A DNA stretch of 64,000 bases from an uncultured Clostridia bacterium. GTDB taxonomy: Bacteria > Bacillota > Clostridia > Oscillospirales > Acutalibacteraceae. The position numbers were made by a program, and so were the translations under genes. Positions 24,824 through 32,877 of the stretch are shown here, in pieces. The notes beneath the pieces are model-generated. The model worked only from the letters and a program-made list of their open reading frames with translations. It did not search any database and had not been told where the DNA came from. The DNA is taken from assembly GCA_937907605.1 (NCBI GenBank), contig CALCYI010000048.1, positions 1-64,000 on the forward strand, in the 5' to 3' direction. Numbering within the stretch: position 1 is the first letter of the stretch; every line of letters begins with the position of its first letter.

Positions 24824-25819
24824 TTATGCCTGCGTTTCAAGAATTTTAACGGCGTCGTCGCAGATTCTTGAAAAGCCCGTAATGGTAGTAATTGTAGCTC
24901 TTTCAAGCTGACGGTCAATGAGCTTGTCAAAGTCCGTAATAACGCCGCCCGCCTGTACCTTTTCAACTGCGTATCTGTTATCGAGTCCGATAATAGTACC
25001 GCCGAGGTCGGTCGTGGGGCTCTTGATAATCTGAGCGCCGAGCGGGGTAATCATATCGCCCGTTGCGTGGAAGTTGAGCCCCGCGTTTGAGTCCTTAAAC
25101 TCGCTGAGGTTAAGAAGCGTTGAAAGCACGCCGCCCGAGGTGATTAAGGAGGTCATCCTGTACGGCGAAAACTCATTCCACAGCTCAACAAGGTGCGTGT
25201 AATCCACGGTTGCGCTGCTTCTGTCGATGGTCTGAACGCCGCTGCCCGTAAGGCATTCGATAAGGTCGCCGAACTGCGCCTTTGAAATCGCCATACCTAT
25301 CTGAGAAAGCACGGCGGTAAATAAGTCAAGGCTCTGAAACTTAATCGCCTCGTATGAAGCGACGAGCATTCTGCCCCTCTTTTTAAGAGGAGTTAAGCTG
25401 TCCTTGAGTCTGATATGGGTTTCGGGAATGAACGCGCCCTCGGCAATGTCCTTAAGTCCGAGCGACTCGTCGTCGGATACGGTCTGTACCGCTCTGTAAT
25501 CGAGCGAGTTAATCTCGGTCGTCGCCGCCACGAGCTTATCAATTGAATCGTCCTGCATAATGCCCTGCGCGACCGCTCTTGATACGTACTCGGGGAAAAG
25601 CGCGGCTGAATCAGAGGTCTGGAAGAACTTCGAAACCGTGTCCGCCCCCTTACCGCTTACCTTGATATCAAAGCGTTTGAGCTGGCGCTGATAAGCGTCG
25701 AGTCCCTCAAGCTCCGTACCGATATAATTTTCCGACGGGTCGAGCTCCTCAAGCGCCCTGGTAAAGCCCTTGCCCGTGGTGTAAAGTCCCTTTTCAAGTC
25801 TTATGCTGTCATATGCCAT
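24824..25819 (-). CDS. Major capsid protein (HK97-fold, XkdG-like)
   Basis: 331 residues, with an N-terminal arm, then ALFPEYVSRAVAQGI, an E-loop-like region (IPETHIRLKDSLTPLKKRGRM), and a P-domain ending with FSRICDDAVKIL. This matches the coat proteins of PBSX-like and Mu-like phages that lack a long cleaved N-terminus. A GGAG site precedes the ATG. Located between decoration and connector genes as expected. Confidence 0.75.
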   Translation of the reverse strand: MAYDSIRLEKGLYTTGKGFTRALEELDPSENYIGTELEGLDAYQRQLKRFDIKVSGKGADTVSKFFQTSDSAALFPEYVSRAVAQGIMQDDSIDKLVAATTEINSLDYRAVQTVSDDESLGLKDIAEGAFIPETHIRLKDSLTPLKKRGRMLVASYEAIKFQSLDLFTAVLSQIGMAISKAQFGDLIECLTGSGVQTIDRSSATVDYTHLVELWNEFSPYRMTSLITSGGVLSTLLNLSEFKDSNAGLNFHATGDMITPLGAQIIKSPTTDLGGTIIGLDNRYAVEKVQAGGVITDFDKLIDRQLERATITTITGFSRICDDAVKILETQA

Positions 25820-25836
25820 AAATACTTCTCCTCCTT

Positions 25837-26181
25837 TTAAAGAATAAAGCCAACGGTCGCGTTAGTCGCGTCGACCTTAAGCACTCTGTACGCGGTGCCG
25901 TTTTCGTCTGCCTGTACGCCGCCTTCGCCGTCGGCTGTAAGGGTTGCCCAGCCGAGAGAGGGCGCAGTGCCCGTGTACTTTGCTTCGGTATAGCCCTCAA
26001 GCTGAACGCCGGTAATGTCGCCTCTGACGTTGCAGATAACGCCTAAGAACTTTTCGTCAGCCTCGGCGTTTACGATTTTGCCGTTCTCATCAAGCGCCGC
26101 GGGAGCGCCGATTGTCGCGCCCTCGCCCGCGCTGAAGGTCATACAGTTGTTATTAAAGCCCTTGAATGAAATATTGATCAT
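25837..26181 (-). CDS. Head decoration/stabilisation-type protein
   Basis: 114 residues, beta-rich and small (SAGEGATIGAPAALDENGKIV, FLGVICNVRGDITGVQLEGY). Such capsid decoration proteins sit just before the coat gene in many tailed phages. GGAGG lies 6 bases before the ATG. Assignment rests on size, composition and place. Confidence 0.6.
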   Translation of the reverse strand: MINISFKGFNNNCMTFSAGEGATIGAPAALDENGKIVNAEADEKFLGVICNVRGDITGVQLEGYTEAKYTGTAPSLGWATLTADGEGGVQADENGTAYRVLKVDATNATVGFIL

Positions 26182-26191
26182 TTTTATCCTC

Positions 26192-27151
26192 CTAAATTTT
26201 AAACTGAGAAAAATCTCTCTGCGTCTTTTCGCTGTTTAAGGGCATAAGCTGAGGCGCGGCGGGCTTTGCCTCTTTTTTGTTAATACAGCTTTTAAAGCCC
26301 GCAAGCTCCTTGGCGGTCATAACCGCCGTAAGAGAAGCGAAAAGCTTGGCGTCAACCTCGGGGAAGCGCTTTGCAAAAAGCGCGCTTACCTCGCCCTCGA
26401 GCTCCTCCCTGTAATGCTTTGCAAGCTGAGCCTCGTCCTCTAAGCTTTCAAGATAGCCCGTAAGCTTGTCCGCCTGAGCTTTGTTAAGGCTGAGCCCTTC
26501 ATCGCCGCAGTCCTTAACCATTTTAACTATGTTTTCCATTTTGTCCTCCCTGGTGTTAAAGAGCTTGGTAACCCCTGCGTTTCTCTGCGCGGGGACCGCA
26601 ACAAAGCTGAATTCATACGCGTCCTCGGGCTCCTCTAAAATTGTATAGCAGAGCTTGCCGTCATACATTTTTGAGTTGATATGATTACAGCCCTCTCTTC
26701 TTCTGTCCTTCGAGCATATCGAGCAGATATGCTTACCCATAGCGCAGGACACGGAGCCCTCTTTTTTAATTCCCGCTTCGATTTCATCGATAAGAGCTTT
26801 GTTTTCCTCGCTTTTAAGCATATACGCCCTCGCCTTAAGGCAGTAATAATTATCGCCGTCGGCGGTGACTTTTCCGCCGATTTTTTCAATATAGGTATCA
26901 AAGATTCTCGCTCTCTGGTCGGAGCTTTTCATTGAATGGTCGGCGATAACCGTCTTGCCTACGAATAGCGGCGCAAGCTCGGTCAGGGCTGAAAGCGAAA
27001 ACTTTTCAAAATCCCTGTCAATGTCGTTATCGCAGAGCGTGAGGTTGAAAACAAACACCTCGTCCTCGCTAAGCTCCCTTGCGGAAAAGGCGTTGATTTT
27101 TTCAATGTCGCCCTTTTTTATCAAGCTCTTTTCAATCCTGTTATCAGCCAT
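26192..27151 (-). CDS. Prohead protease fused to scaffold (XkdF-like)
   Basis: 319 residues. The N-terminal domain (about 1-200) resembles phage prohead serine proteases, with a GKTVIADHSM segment holding a likely catalytic His, a Ser in KEGSVSCAMGK, and a short cysteine-rich insert (HICSICSKDRRREGC). The C-terminal third (about 205-300) is charged and coiled like a scaffolding protein. Fusion of protease and scaffold is usual for PBSX-type heads. The start overlaps the portal gene end by 8 bases. Confidence 0.7.
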   Translation of the reverse strand: MADNRIEKSLIKKGDIEKINAFSARELSEDEVFVFNLTLCDNDIDRDFEKFSLSALTELAPLFVGKTVIADHSMKSSDQRARIFDTYIEKIGGKVTADGDNYYCLKARAYMLKSEENKALIDEIEAGIKKEGSVSCAMGKHICSICSKDRRREGCNHINSKMYDGKLCYTILEEPEDAYEFSFVAVPAQRNAGVTKLFNTREDKMENIVKMVKDCGDEGLSLNKAQADKLTGYLESLEDEAQLAKHYREELEGEVSALFAKRFPEVDAKLFASLTAVMTAKELAGFKSCINKKEAKPAAPQLMPLNSEKTQRDFSQFKI

Positions 27152-28295
27152 TATCCGTCTCCTTAATCAGTTTGTCAGCCTCGGCATTATAGAGCCTTGC
27201 CTGAGCGAGCTCGGTTTCGTCCTGGAGCGTAATATCGTCCCAAACGACCTCAACGCCGCAGTAATACCCGTTAAGTCTGAGCCAGCAAAGCGCAATCTTT
27301 TTCAGCGCGGGGGTTATTATCCTCCTGTACGCCTCAAGCTCCGTGGTGAGTATATCGGTCTGCTGCTTTGCCATTCTCTCGCTCGTTGACCAGTTAAGAC
27401 CGAACATATACGGCATCAGCCCGGTTTTCGCGATAATCTGCTCAAGCATCTGGCGTACGGGCACCTCGGAATCAAGAATCTGATTATCAGCGCCGATAAC
27501 GCTTACCTTGACGTCGCCTACGGCTACAAAGTCCTTAACGCTGTCCTTTGAGCTCATAGCGTCGCGCCATGCCTGCGCCATCTGCTCTGCGCGCTCCTTT
27601 GCAAAGGCTCTGTCAGCCGAATCGCCCTGAGGGATGTAGGTAACCGCATATCTGAGGTTGCCTACTCTCTCCCAGTTGTTGCCGATTGTGTTGAATATCG
27701 TAAGGAGAATATCGCTAACGAAGGGCAGCCCGCTGAGAAGGCTCGTACCCGTAAGACTGTCTGCCTCGGGATTCAAAACGCAGTAAACAAGCTTTTCGGG
27801 CTCGCCAATCAGCCTCGGATAACCGCCCGAGGTGTTGTAGAATTCGAGCTCAAGCGAATTGTCCTTACGCCTTACGTCAAGGTATTCGAGCGCACCGTTA
27901 TATAGCGCGTAAATCCCGTTTTCGTCGCTCACAATTTCGCCGACCGCGCTCCCGTAGGTCAGAAGCTGATTCATTAGCGAATCCGCAAACGCCTGTATTC
28001 CGCGCTGATTTCCGCCCACGTTAATCATCGAGAGATATGAGTTGAGCTCCTTATCAAGCTCCTCGTTTCCCGTTTTAAACTCAAAGCCGCCCATCAGCCG
28101 CACGATTTTATTAACCGCGCTGTCGATAATAGGAACGCCCTCCCTGAGCGCCTTATAAACCCTGTAATTCACGGAAAGCGGAAAGCGGGTATTAAGGCTT
28201 CCAAAGGGGTGATACGAGCTTCGGGCGGTCTGTACGGCAGCGGTAAGAGCGCCTGCTTTTTCAGTCTCGGTTTTGCTTTTTTTGAATATGCCCAA
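27144..28295 (-). CDS. Phage portal protein
   Basis: 383 residues from a TTG start with AGGAAG 7 bases before it. The sequence has a portal-like layout: an N-terminal wing, the central VYCVLNPEADSLTGTSLLSGLPFV segment that recurs in portals, the stem helices, and TGLMPYMFGLNWSTSERMAKQQTD near the crown. Forms the dodecameric DNA gate. Lies 4 bases downstream of the terminase gene. Confidence 0.8.
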   Translation of the reverse strand: MGIFKKSKTETEKAGALTAAVQTARSSYHPFGSLNTRFPLSVNYRVYKALREGVPIIDSAVNKIVRLMGGFEFKTGNEELDKELNSYLSMINVGGNQRGIQAFADSLMNQLLTYGSAVGEIVSDENGIYALYNGALEYLDVRRKDNSLELEFYNTSGGYPRLIGEPEKLVYCVLNPEADSLTGTSLLSGLPFVSDILLTIFNTIGNNWERVGNLRYAVTYIPQGDSADRAFAKERAEQMAQAWRDAMSSKDSVKDFVAVGDVKVSVIGADNQILDSEVPVRQMLEQIIAKTGLMPYMFGLNWSTSERMAKQQTDILTTELEAYRRIITPALKKIALCWLRLNGYYCGVEVVWDDITLQDETELAQARLYNAEADKLIKETDNG

Positions 28296-28299
28296 GGCT

Positions 28300-29556
28300 T
28301 CACTTCCTTTCTATTGCAACGGAAAACGCAAAGTCCTCCCGTTCGCCCGTAAGCACGGTCTGAACGAAGTACCTTATGTCGTCCATTGCGTGGTCATTTT
28401 CCTTTTTCGGCGCGTCGCGTTTTATCGAATTGTCCCATCGGTAGAGCGAAAACTCCCTTAGCGTATCCTTACACTCGGGAAAGAAAAATATCTCGCCGTT
28501 TTTAAGGGCTGTGCAGACTCGGTTAATGCCCCCAATAACTTCGTTATCCGCCCTTACTACTCTGTACTCGCCGTGCCTCTTAACCGTCTGGATAAACGAG
28601 GCGGCGCTCGGGTCGATAATAAGGGCGTTGATTCTTCTCTCTCCCGCAAGCTCTTTGAGTGCGGAGTAATACTCCTCGTCGGTGAGCTGAACGCCCTTTT
28701 CCCTTGAGGAATGGTAATACTCAGCTACCCTGTACCAGCCGTTATCGCTCCTTCCCCACAGCCCAAGCGAAAACGGATTAACCGTTCCGTAATCGCACGA
28801 AAGGTAGTACTCGTAAAAATGCTCAGCTCTTTTAATGTGCTTTTCGGGGCTGAACATCGGGTATACAAGTCCGTCGGCGGATACCCATTTCCCCTCGATA
28901 AAGCGCTCGTAAAACGCGCCGGAATAAAGCGATTTATAACGGCTTTTCACCCTCGGTGAAAGAGAGGGGTTATCCTCCATAGTGAAGTGAAGGCAGAGCA
29001 TATTCTTTTCCTTCGATTTTTTTATCCACTCATTATAAAACCAGTGAAAAGGATGCTCGGGATTACAGTTAAACCAGAACTTTGAATTTTCAAGCGAGCA
29101 CCGTGCAAGCGCCTGCTCCACAAAGGAGCGCGGCATAAGCGCAGCCTCGTCAAAAAGGACGCCGCCCAGGGTCATACCCTGGATTAAGGCAGCCGAGCCC
29201 TCGTCCCTTCCGCCGAAGAGATAAAAGCGGTTTTCCACTGAGCCCTTTCTGATGATAATCAAATTTCTGCTTACCTTCTCCTCAATTTTGAAGCCGAGCG
29301 AGGAAAGAAGCGGGAGCAGCGGCGTAATAACGTTGCGTCTCAGCGAGGATATGGTTTTTCCGCAGAGGGCGAAGCTCTCGCCGCTGAAATAGTACATAGC
29401 CCACGCTATAAAGGAGAGCGACATTGAAAGCGTCTTTCCGCTCCTTACCGCACCGTCGCAGATTATTCCGTCCCTGTCCCTGTAGGGACTGTTCTTGCAC
29501 CACCAGGTGAGCACCTGAAGCTGTTTTGGAGAAAAGGCTTTGAAACTAACGCTCAT
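28300..29556 (-). CDS. Terminase large subunit, PBSX family
   Basis: ATPase-nuclease motor that packages DNA. ATG 29556 (AGGAAG at 8 bases) is preferred over an in-frame GTG at 29565. 418 residues: Walker A-type CDGAVRSGKTLSM, Walker B VLFDEAALM, then a C-terminal RNase H-like nuclease domain with acidic residues in YLSCDYGTVNPFSLG, ALIIDPSAASF and HAMDDIRYFV. All key motifs are intact, so packaging could still work. Overlaps the small subunit by 11 bases. Confidence 0.9.
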   Translation of the reverse strand: MSVSFKAFSPKQLQVLTWWCKNSPYRDRDGIICDGAVRSGKTLSMSLSFIAWAMYYFSGESFALCGKTISSLRRNVITPLLPLLSSLGFKIEEKVSRNLIIIRKGSVENRFYLFGGRDEGSAALIQGMTLGGVLFDEAALMPRSFVEQALARCSLENSKFWFNCNPEHPFHWFYNEWIKKSKEKNMLCLHFTMEDNPSLSPRVKSRYKSLYSGAFYERFIEGKWVSADGLVYPMFSPEKHIKRAEHFYEYYLSCDYGTVNPFSLGLWGRSDNGWYRVAEYYHSSREKGVQLTDEEYYSALKELAGERRINALIIDPSAASFIQTVKRHGEYRVVRADNEVIGGINRVCTALKNGEIFFFPECKDTLREFSLYRWDNSIKRDAPKKENDHAMDDIRYFVQTVLTGEREDFAFSVAIERK

Positions 29557-29869
29557 TGAATACACTTCCTATGTTTTCACTGCTTTTCTCAAGCGCTTCA
29601 AAGAAACTCGTTTCCCCTTCTTTTCCGTCCGACGACAGCTCGCGGAGCTTTTCGCACGCTTTGATTCGGTCGAAAAATTTTATCTCCATTCCGCCGCCCT
29701 TTGGACGTTTGATTTCGCTGACGCTGTATAGGTTGAGCTTCGGAAGTCTTTGCAGCGCCTCCTCCTCGCCCATGAACAGAAGCGACACGGCGTCGCTCAC
29801 ACTGCCGAAGGCGAGCTTGGAGAGCATCGTCTCAACCCTTTCGTCAACAGTCTTTTTTCTTCTCGGCAT
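29546..29869 (-). CDS. Terminase small subunit-like protein
   Basis: 107 residues starting with a basic PRRKKT stretch and a helix-turn-helix-like N-terminal half, then a helical oligomerisation part. Position and overlap with TerL fit a PBSX-type small subunit. It is the first gene of the cluster, 288 bases from the divergent restriction cassette. Identification is mainly by position. Confidence 0.65.
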   Translation of the reverse strand: MPRRKKTVDERVETMLSKLAFGSVSDAVSLLFMGEEEALQRLPKLNLYSVSEIKRPKGGGMEIKFFDRIKACEKLRELSSDGKEGETSFFEALEKSSENIGSVFNER

Positions 29870-30156
29870 AATTAATCCCCTTTCCTGCCGTCATAAATCC
29901 GAAGGAGTCAGAAGCCCCTTCACTATTCGGGTGTTTTCGGGCGTTTTTATTCACCTTTTATGCATAATTGGACGGTAAAAAATGAAAAAATATTTTTTTC
30001 GGCGAAAATATTCACGAAACCTGAATAAACCTACACTCAGGTAGGAATTAAAATTTTTGTAAAATGTAATTACTTTTACAATTATAATAATATTGACAAT
30101 AGTAATTACTATATGATAAAATGAGGTCGGATTTTTAACAAAGGAGGCGGTTCAAA
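29870..30156. other. Divergent intergenic region between phage cluster and restriction cassette
   Basis: No gene. Contains an inverted pair ACCTGA/TCAGGT (30019-30024 and 30037-30042), the operator-like palindromes and promoter of the cassette (listed separately), and the terS ribosome binding site. No clear minus-strand consensus promoter for the phage genes was found. Confidence 0.6.
30057..30122 (+). promoter_or_regulatory. Promoter with two palindromic operators for the restriction cassette
   Basis: TTGACA (30093-30098), 18-base spacer, TAAAAT (30117-30122). A perfect 14-base palindrome ATAGTAATTACTAT (30099-30112) fills the spacer. A second element at 30057-30081 has arms TTGTAAAA and TTTTACAA around another GTAATTAC core. 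Both share GTAATTAC, 36 bases apart. The layout fits autoregulation by the Phd/YefM-like first gene. Confidence 0.7.
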
Positions 30157-30157
30157 A

Positions 30158-30364
30158 TTGGGCAAAAGGATAAAAGACATTGTTCCCGAATATAAACCCA
30201 TAACGGATTTTCTACGCGGTAAAGCATCTATTATTCTGCGAGAAGTTGCTGAAAAAGACAAGGTGCTAATTGTAAACCGTAATAGCAGACCGCAAAATGT
30301 AATTATTTCTTATAAAAGATACACAGAATTATTAGATCGGGAAAAGAGGGATAACAATGGCTAA
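30158..30364 (+). CDS. Phd/YefM-like antitoxin or regulator, TTG start
   Basis: Only TTG 30158 is available behind a strong AAGGAGG site. The 68-residue product has the DNA-binding/antitoxin core: a helix, then KVLIVNRNSRPQNVIISYKRYTELL, closely following the family pattern of a strand pair and helix after it. Family members neutralise Doc/YoeB-type toxins and repress their own operon as dimers on palindromes. No such toxin follows; instead the restriction-modification gene overlaps it by 8 bases. It may act as the cassette's transcriptional controller, or guard against its loss. Confidence 0.75.
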   Translation: MGKRIKDIVPEYKPITDFLRGKASIILREVAEKDKVLIVNRNSRPQNVIISYKRYTELLDREKRDNNG

Positions 30365-32219
30365 ATTCATTAATTATCGTACAGAAGATGAAGTCCGTGA
30401 TGAAGCAAAAACAATACTAGGTTTTGACGATAAAGAGGCAAAGGTTAAGCAAGGCACGGGGCAGATTACTACTTTTAATCAGCTTGGGTTCAAAGGTGTT
30501 AACGATAAACCAGACGGTTGGTATCTTCCTCACGACCTTAACTCACCCGCTATTATTCTTGAAACTAAATCCGAGGCAGAAGATATTACTTTACAAAAAT
30601 GGGCTGATGAACTCGCTAAGAATTGTAAAATAGTGCTCACAAAGTACAAGTACGTTATTGGCATATTATATAATGGTATTAATGTAAGAGTATTTAAAAA
30701 CAATGAAGAAGAATATGCTACCGCAAGCGAACTTCAAGACAAAAAGTATTATCTTTCCCTATTTACTCAAAACGCAATAGATAAACAAAAAATCTATGCA
30801 CTTACAAAGCGAATAAATGATTGTCTTCACACCGAATTTGGTATCAAGAATTTGTATCATAGAATGATTTTTACCGCTTGTGCACTGGTTGCAAAAAGAT
30901 ATTCGGCTATGCTTATAAAAGGCATGGATTTTACGCTAATGAAGAATTCTATACTTAGTACGTTGTCAAAGTCTTTAGAGGAGAGTAAAAAACAAAACTT
31001 AAAGCTTGATTTGCTGACAGAGGTGTATTCTGAAATAAAAATGAATAACACATCTAATCAAGAAGCAATAGATAATTTCATAGAATGGATTACTGAGATT
31101 TCAGAATGTGTAAATTCTGATTACTGGAACGGCGAAGATGTAATGGGTATCTTCTTTAATGAATTTAATCGTTACAAAAAGAAATCCGAAAGCGGACAGG
31201 TTTTTACACCCGACCACATTACCTCCTTTATGTACAGGTTAATCGATGTAAATAAGAACGACAGAATACTCGACGCTGCCTGCGGCTCCGGAGCTTTCCT
31301 CATAAAATCGATGTGCAATATGATTAAGGAAGCAGGAGGAATAAACAGCAAAAAGGCAAAAACTATTAAAGAGGTTCAGTTGTACGGCATTGAGTTGGAC
31401 AGAGAAATATTTGCTCTTGCCTGTGCAAACATGCTTATTCACAAGGACGGCAAAACTAATTTGGAGCAATTAGATTCAAGAAGCAGCGAAGCGTGTTACT
31501 GGATAAAATCTAAAAGCTATAAAACAAGCAGCAATGGTGAGTTCATAAAAGATAGCAACGATAACTTGATTCTTAAGAATAATTACATATCAAAAGTGCT
31601 CATGAACCCTCCATTTGAGTCAAAATATGGCTGCTTAACAATTGTTGATAATGTACTTAACAATGTTCCGAGGAATACAAAATGCGCCTTTATCCTTCCT
31701 GATAAGAAGCTTGAAAAAGACAGAAAAGGCAAAGGCTTATTGACAAACAACACATTAGAAAAAATTATAAAACTACCTGAAAAGGTATTTTCAGAAGGAG
31801 TAACCACATCTATATTCATATTTACTGCTGGTATACCGCAAAAAGATAAAGAAGTATTTGCTTGTTATATTGAAGACGACGGCTTAGAAACAGTAAAAAA
31901 CCAAGGACGACAGGACATTAAAGACAGGTGGCAGGAAATAGAAAACCGCTGGGTTGAAATCATAAGAAAACAATCCGGTGACAGTACAATACAATGGATA
32001 AAACCATCTGAACATCTAAGCTATCAAATGCCCGAAAAGCCATTTGAAATTTCAGAAGAAGATTTCAAAAAGACCGCTATGGACTATATCTGTTTCAAGC
32101 AGGGCATTGATGTCAAAGAGCTTAGTGAAAAACTGCTTCATTCAGCTTTATATTCAAGTGAAGTAAGTTCCGATGATACAGGCATTAATATCAAAATTGG
32201 AGGTATTGTAAATGATTGA
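30357..32219 (+). CDS. Nuclease-methyltransferase fusion, type I/IIG-like restriction-modification subunit
   Basis: 620 residues. The N-terminal ~110 residues hold a PD-(D/E)xK-type nuclease motif: Pro-Asp at 52-53, then Glu69 and Lys71 in IILETKSE. The methyltransferase part has a helical HsdM-like N-domain (about 140-280), the SAM motif DAACGSGAF (306-314) and the N6-adenine motif NPPF (417-420). A C-terminal extension ends at 620. The arrangement and length resemble BcgI subunit A, where one chain cuts and methylates and a separate subunit recognises DNA. AT-rich base use differs from the chromosome around it, suggesting acquisition. Overlaps the specificity gene by 8 bases. Confidence 0.85.
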   Translation: MAKFINYRTEDEVRDEAKTILGFDDKEAKVKQGTGQITTFNQLGFKGVNDKPDGWYLPHDLNSPAIILETKSEAEDITLQKWADELAKNCKIVLTKYKYVIGILYNGINVRVFKNNEEEYATASELQDKKYYLSLFTQNAIDKQKIYALTKRINDCLHTEFGIKNLYHRMIFTACALVAKRYSAMLIKGMDFTLMKNSILSTLSKSLEESKKQNLKLDLLTEVYSEIKMNNTSNQEAIDNFIEWITEISECVNSDYWNGEDVMGIFFNEFNRYKKKSESGQVFTPDHITSFMYRLIDVNKNDRILDAACGSGAFLIKSMCNMIKEAGGINSKKAKTIKEVQLYGIELDREIFALACANMLIHKDGKTNLEQLDSRSSEACYWIKSKSYKTSSNGEFIKDSNDNLILKNNYISKVLMNPPFESKYGCLTIVDNVLNNVPRNTKCAFILPDKKLEKDRKGKGLLTNNTLEKIIKLPEKVFSEGVTTSIFIFTAGIPQKDKEVFACYIEDDGLETVKNQGRQDIKDRWQEIENRWVEIIRKQSGDSTIQWIKPSEHLSYQMPEKPFEISEEDFKKTAMDYICFKQGIDVKELSEKLLHSALYSSEVSSDDTGINIKIGGIVND

Positions 32220-32721
32220 TACTAGTAAATGGGGAGAGTTTCGTGTAGGAGATTTTTTTCATTGCGTTCGAGGAACCTCTCGTAAAATGCAAATACTAAA
32301 TGACGGCACTACTCCAATTATAGCAGCTGCACGAAATAATCAAGGCATAGCAGGCTTTTATGATGTTCCTGTTGAATATAAAAATGCCATAACTATATCT
32401 TGTAACGGTGTCGGCTGTGGCAGTACCTATTATCATGATTATCCATTTGCCATTACAGGAGACGCTATCGTGCTTGAAAACATTGGAAACGTGCCGCCAG
32501 GAGCATTACATTTTATAGCATCAGTATATGATGTGTATTTTACAAGAAAGTATAGTTATATGAATAAATGCTCCGCTGATAGAGCTGAAGCGGAGATAGT
32601 CAAACTTCCTGTGACATCAGATGGTCTGCCTGATTGGGATTATATGGAATCTTACATGAAACAAATTATTGAAGAATCCGAAAAATGCCTTGAATGTCTA
32701 AAAAAAGCTTTAAGGATCTAA
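32212..32721 (+). CDS. Single-TRD specificity subunit (half HsdS)
   Basis: 169 residues, about half a normal type I specificity protein. One target-recognition domain (about 1-130, with WGEFRVGDFFHCVRG and an ISCNGVGCGSTYYHD segment) is followed by one helical conserved region (about 135-169). A functional recognition unit would need two copies, so the protein probably dimerises and reads a symmetric split site. No frameshift is seen at the end: a normal stop is followed by a terminator. It could also be a truncated two-TRD ancestor. Confidence 0.8.
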   Translation: MIDTSKWGEFRVGDFFHCVRGTSRKMQILNDGTTPIIAAARNNQGIAGFYDVPVEYKNAITISCNGVGCGSTYYHDYPFAITGDAIVLENIGNVPPGALHFIASVYDVYFTRKYSYMNKCSADRAEAEIVKLPVTSDGLPDWDYMESYMKQIIEESEKCLECLKKALRI

Positions 32722-32743
32722 AAAGCAAACGATAATTAAAAAC

Positions 32744-32777
32744 GGAACTACCTCGTAAGAGGCGGCTCCTGTTTTTT
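32744..32777 (+). terminator. Terminator of the restriction-modification cassette
   Basis: Stem of 11 positions (32744-32754 with 32759-32769, two mismatches) with loop GTAA, followed by TGTTTTTT. Confidence 0.7.
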
Positions 32778-32778
32778 A

Positions 32779-32877
32779 GTGAAATGTGGCAATCCGCGTG
32801 AAATGGCTTCGCTGTGAAATACGCCTAAGGCGTGTGAAATGTTGACCGACGGTCAACATTAATTGACGAGGTCAATT
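32779..32877. repeat. Array of small hairpins spaced by GTGAAAT
   Basis: GTGAAAT occurs at 32779, 32798, 32814 and 32834. Between and after the copies lie short inverted repeats: ACGCC/GGCGT (32821-32833), GTTGACC/GGTCAAC (32841-32857) and AATTGAC/GTCAATT (32861-32877). The last overlaps the stop codon of the GlmS-like gene. Hairpin contents differ while the spacer stays constant. Confidence 0.7.

Larger units (their letters stand above)
19395..29869 (-). mobile_element. Compact PBSX-like prophage remnant or domesticated phage cluster
   Basis: Sixteen tightly spaced, mostly overlapping minus-strand genes form packaging, head and baseplate modules. None of the expected genes for contractile sheath, tail tube, tape measure, holin, endolysin, repressor or integrase is present. 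Reading frames are intact and codon use resembles the host operons nearby. No flanking direct repeats that could be att sites were seen. Individual genes are listed separately. Confidence 0.8.
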
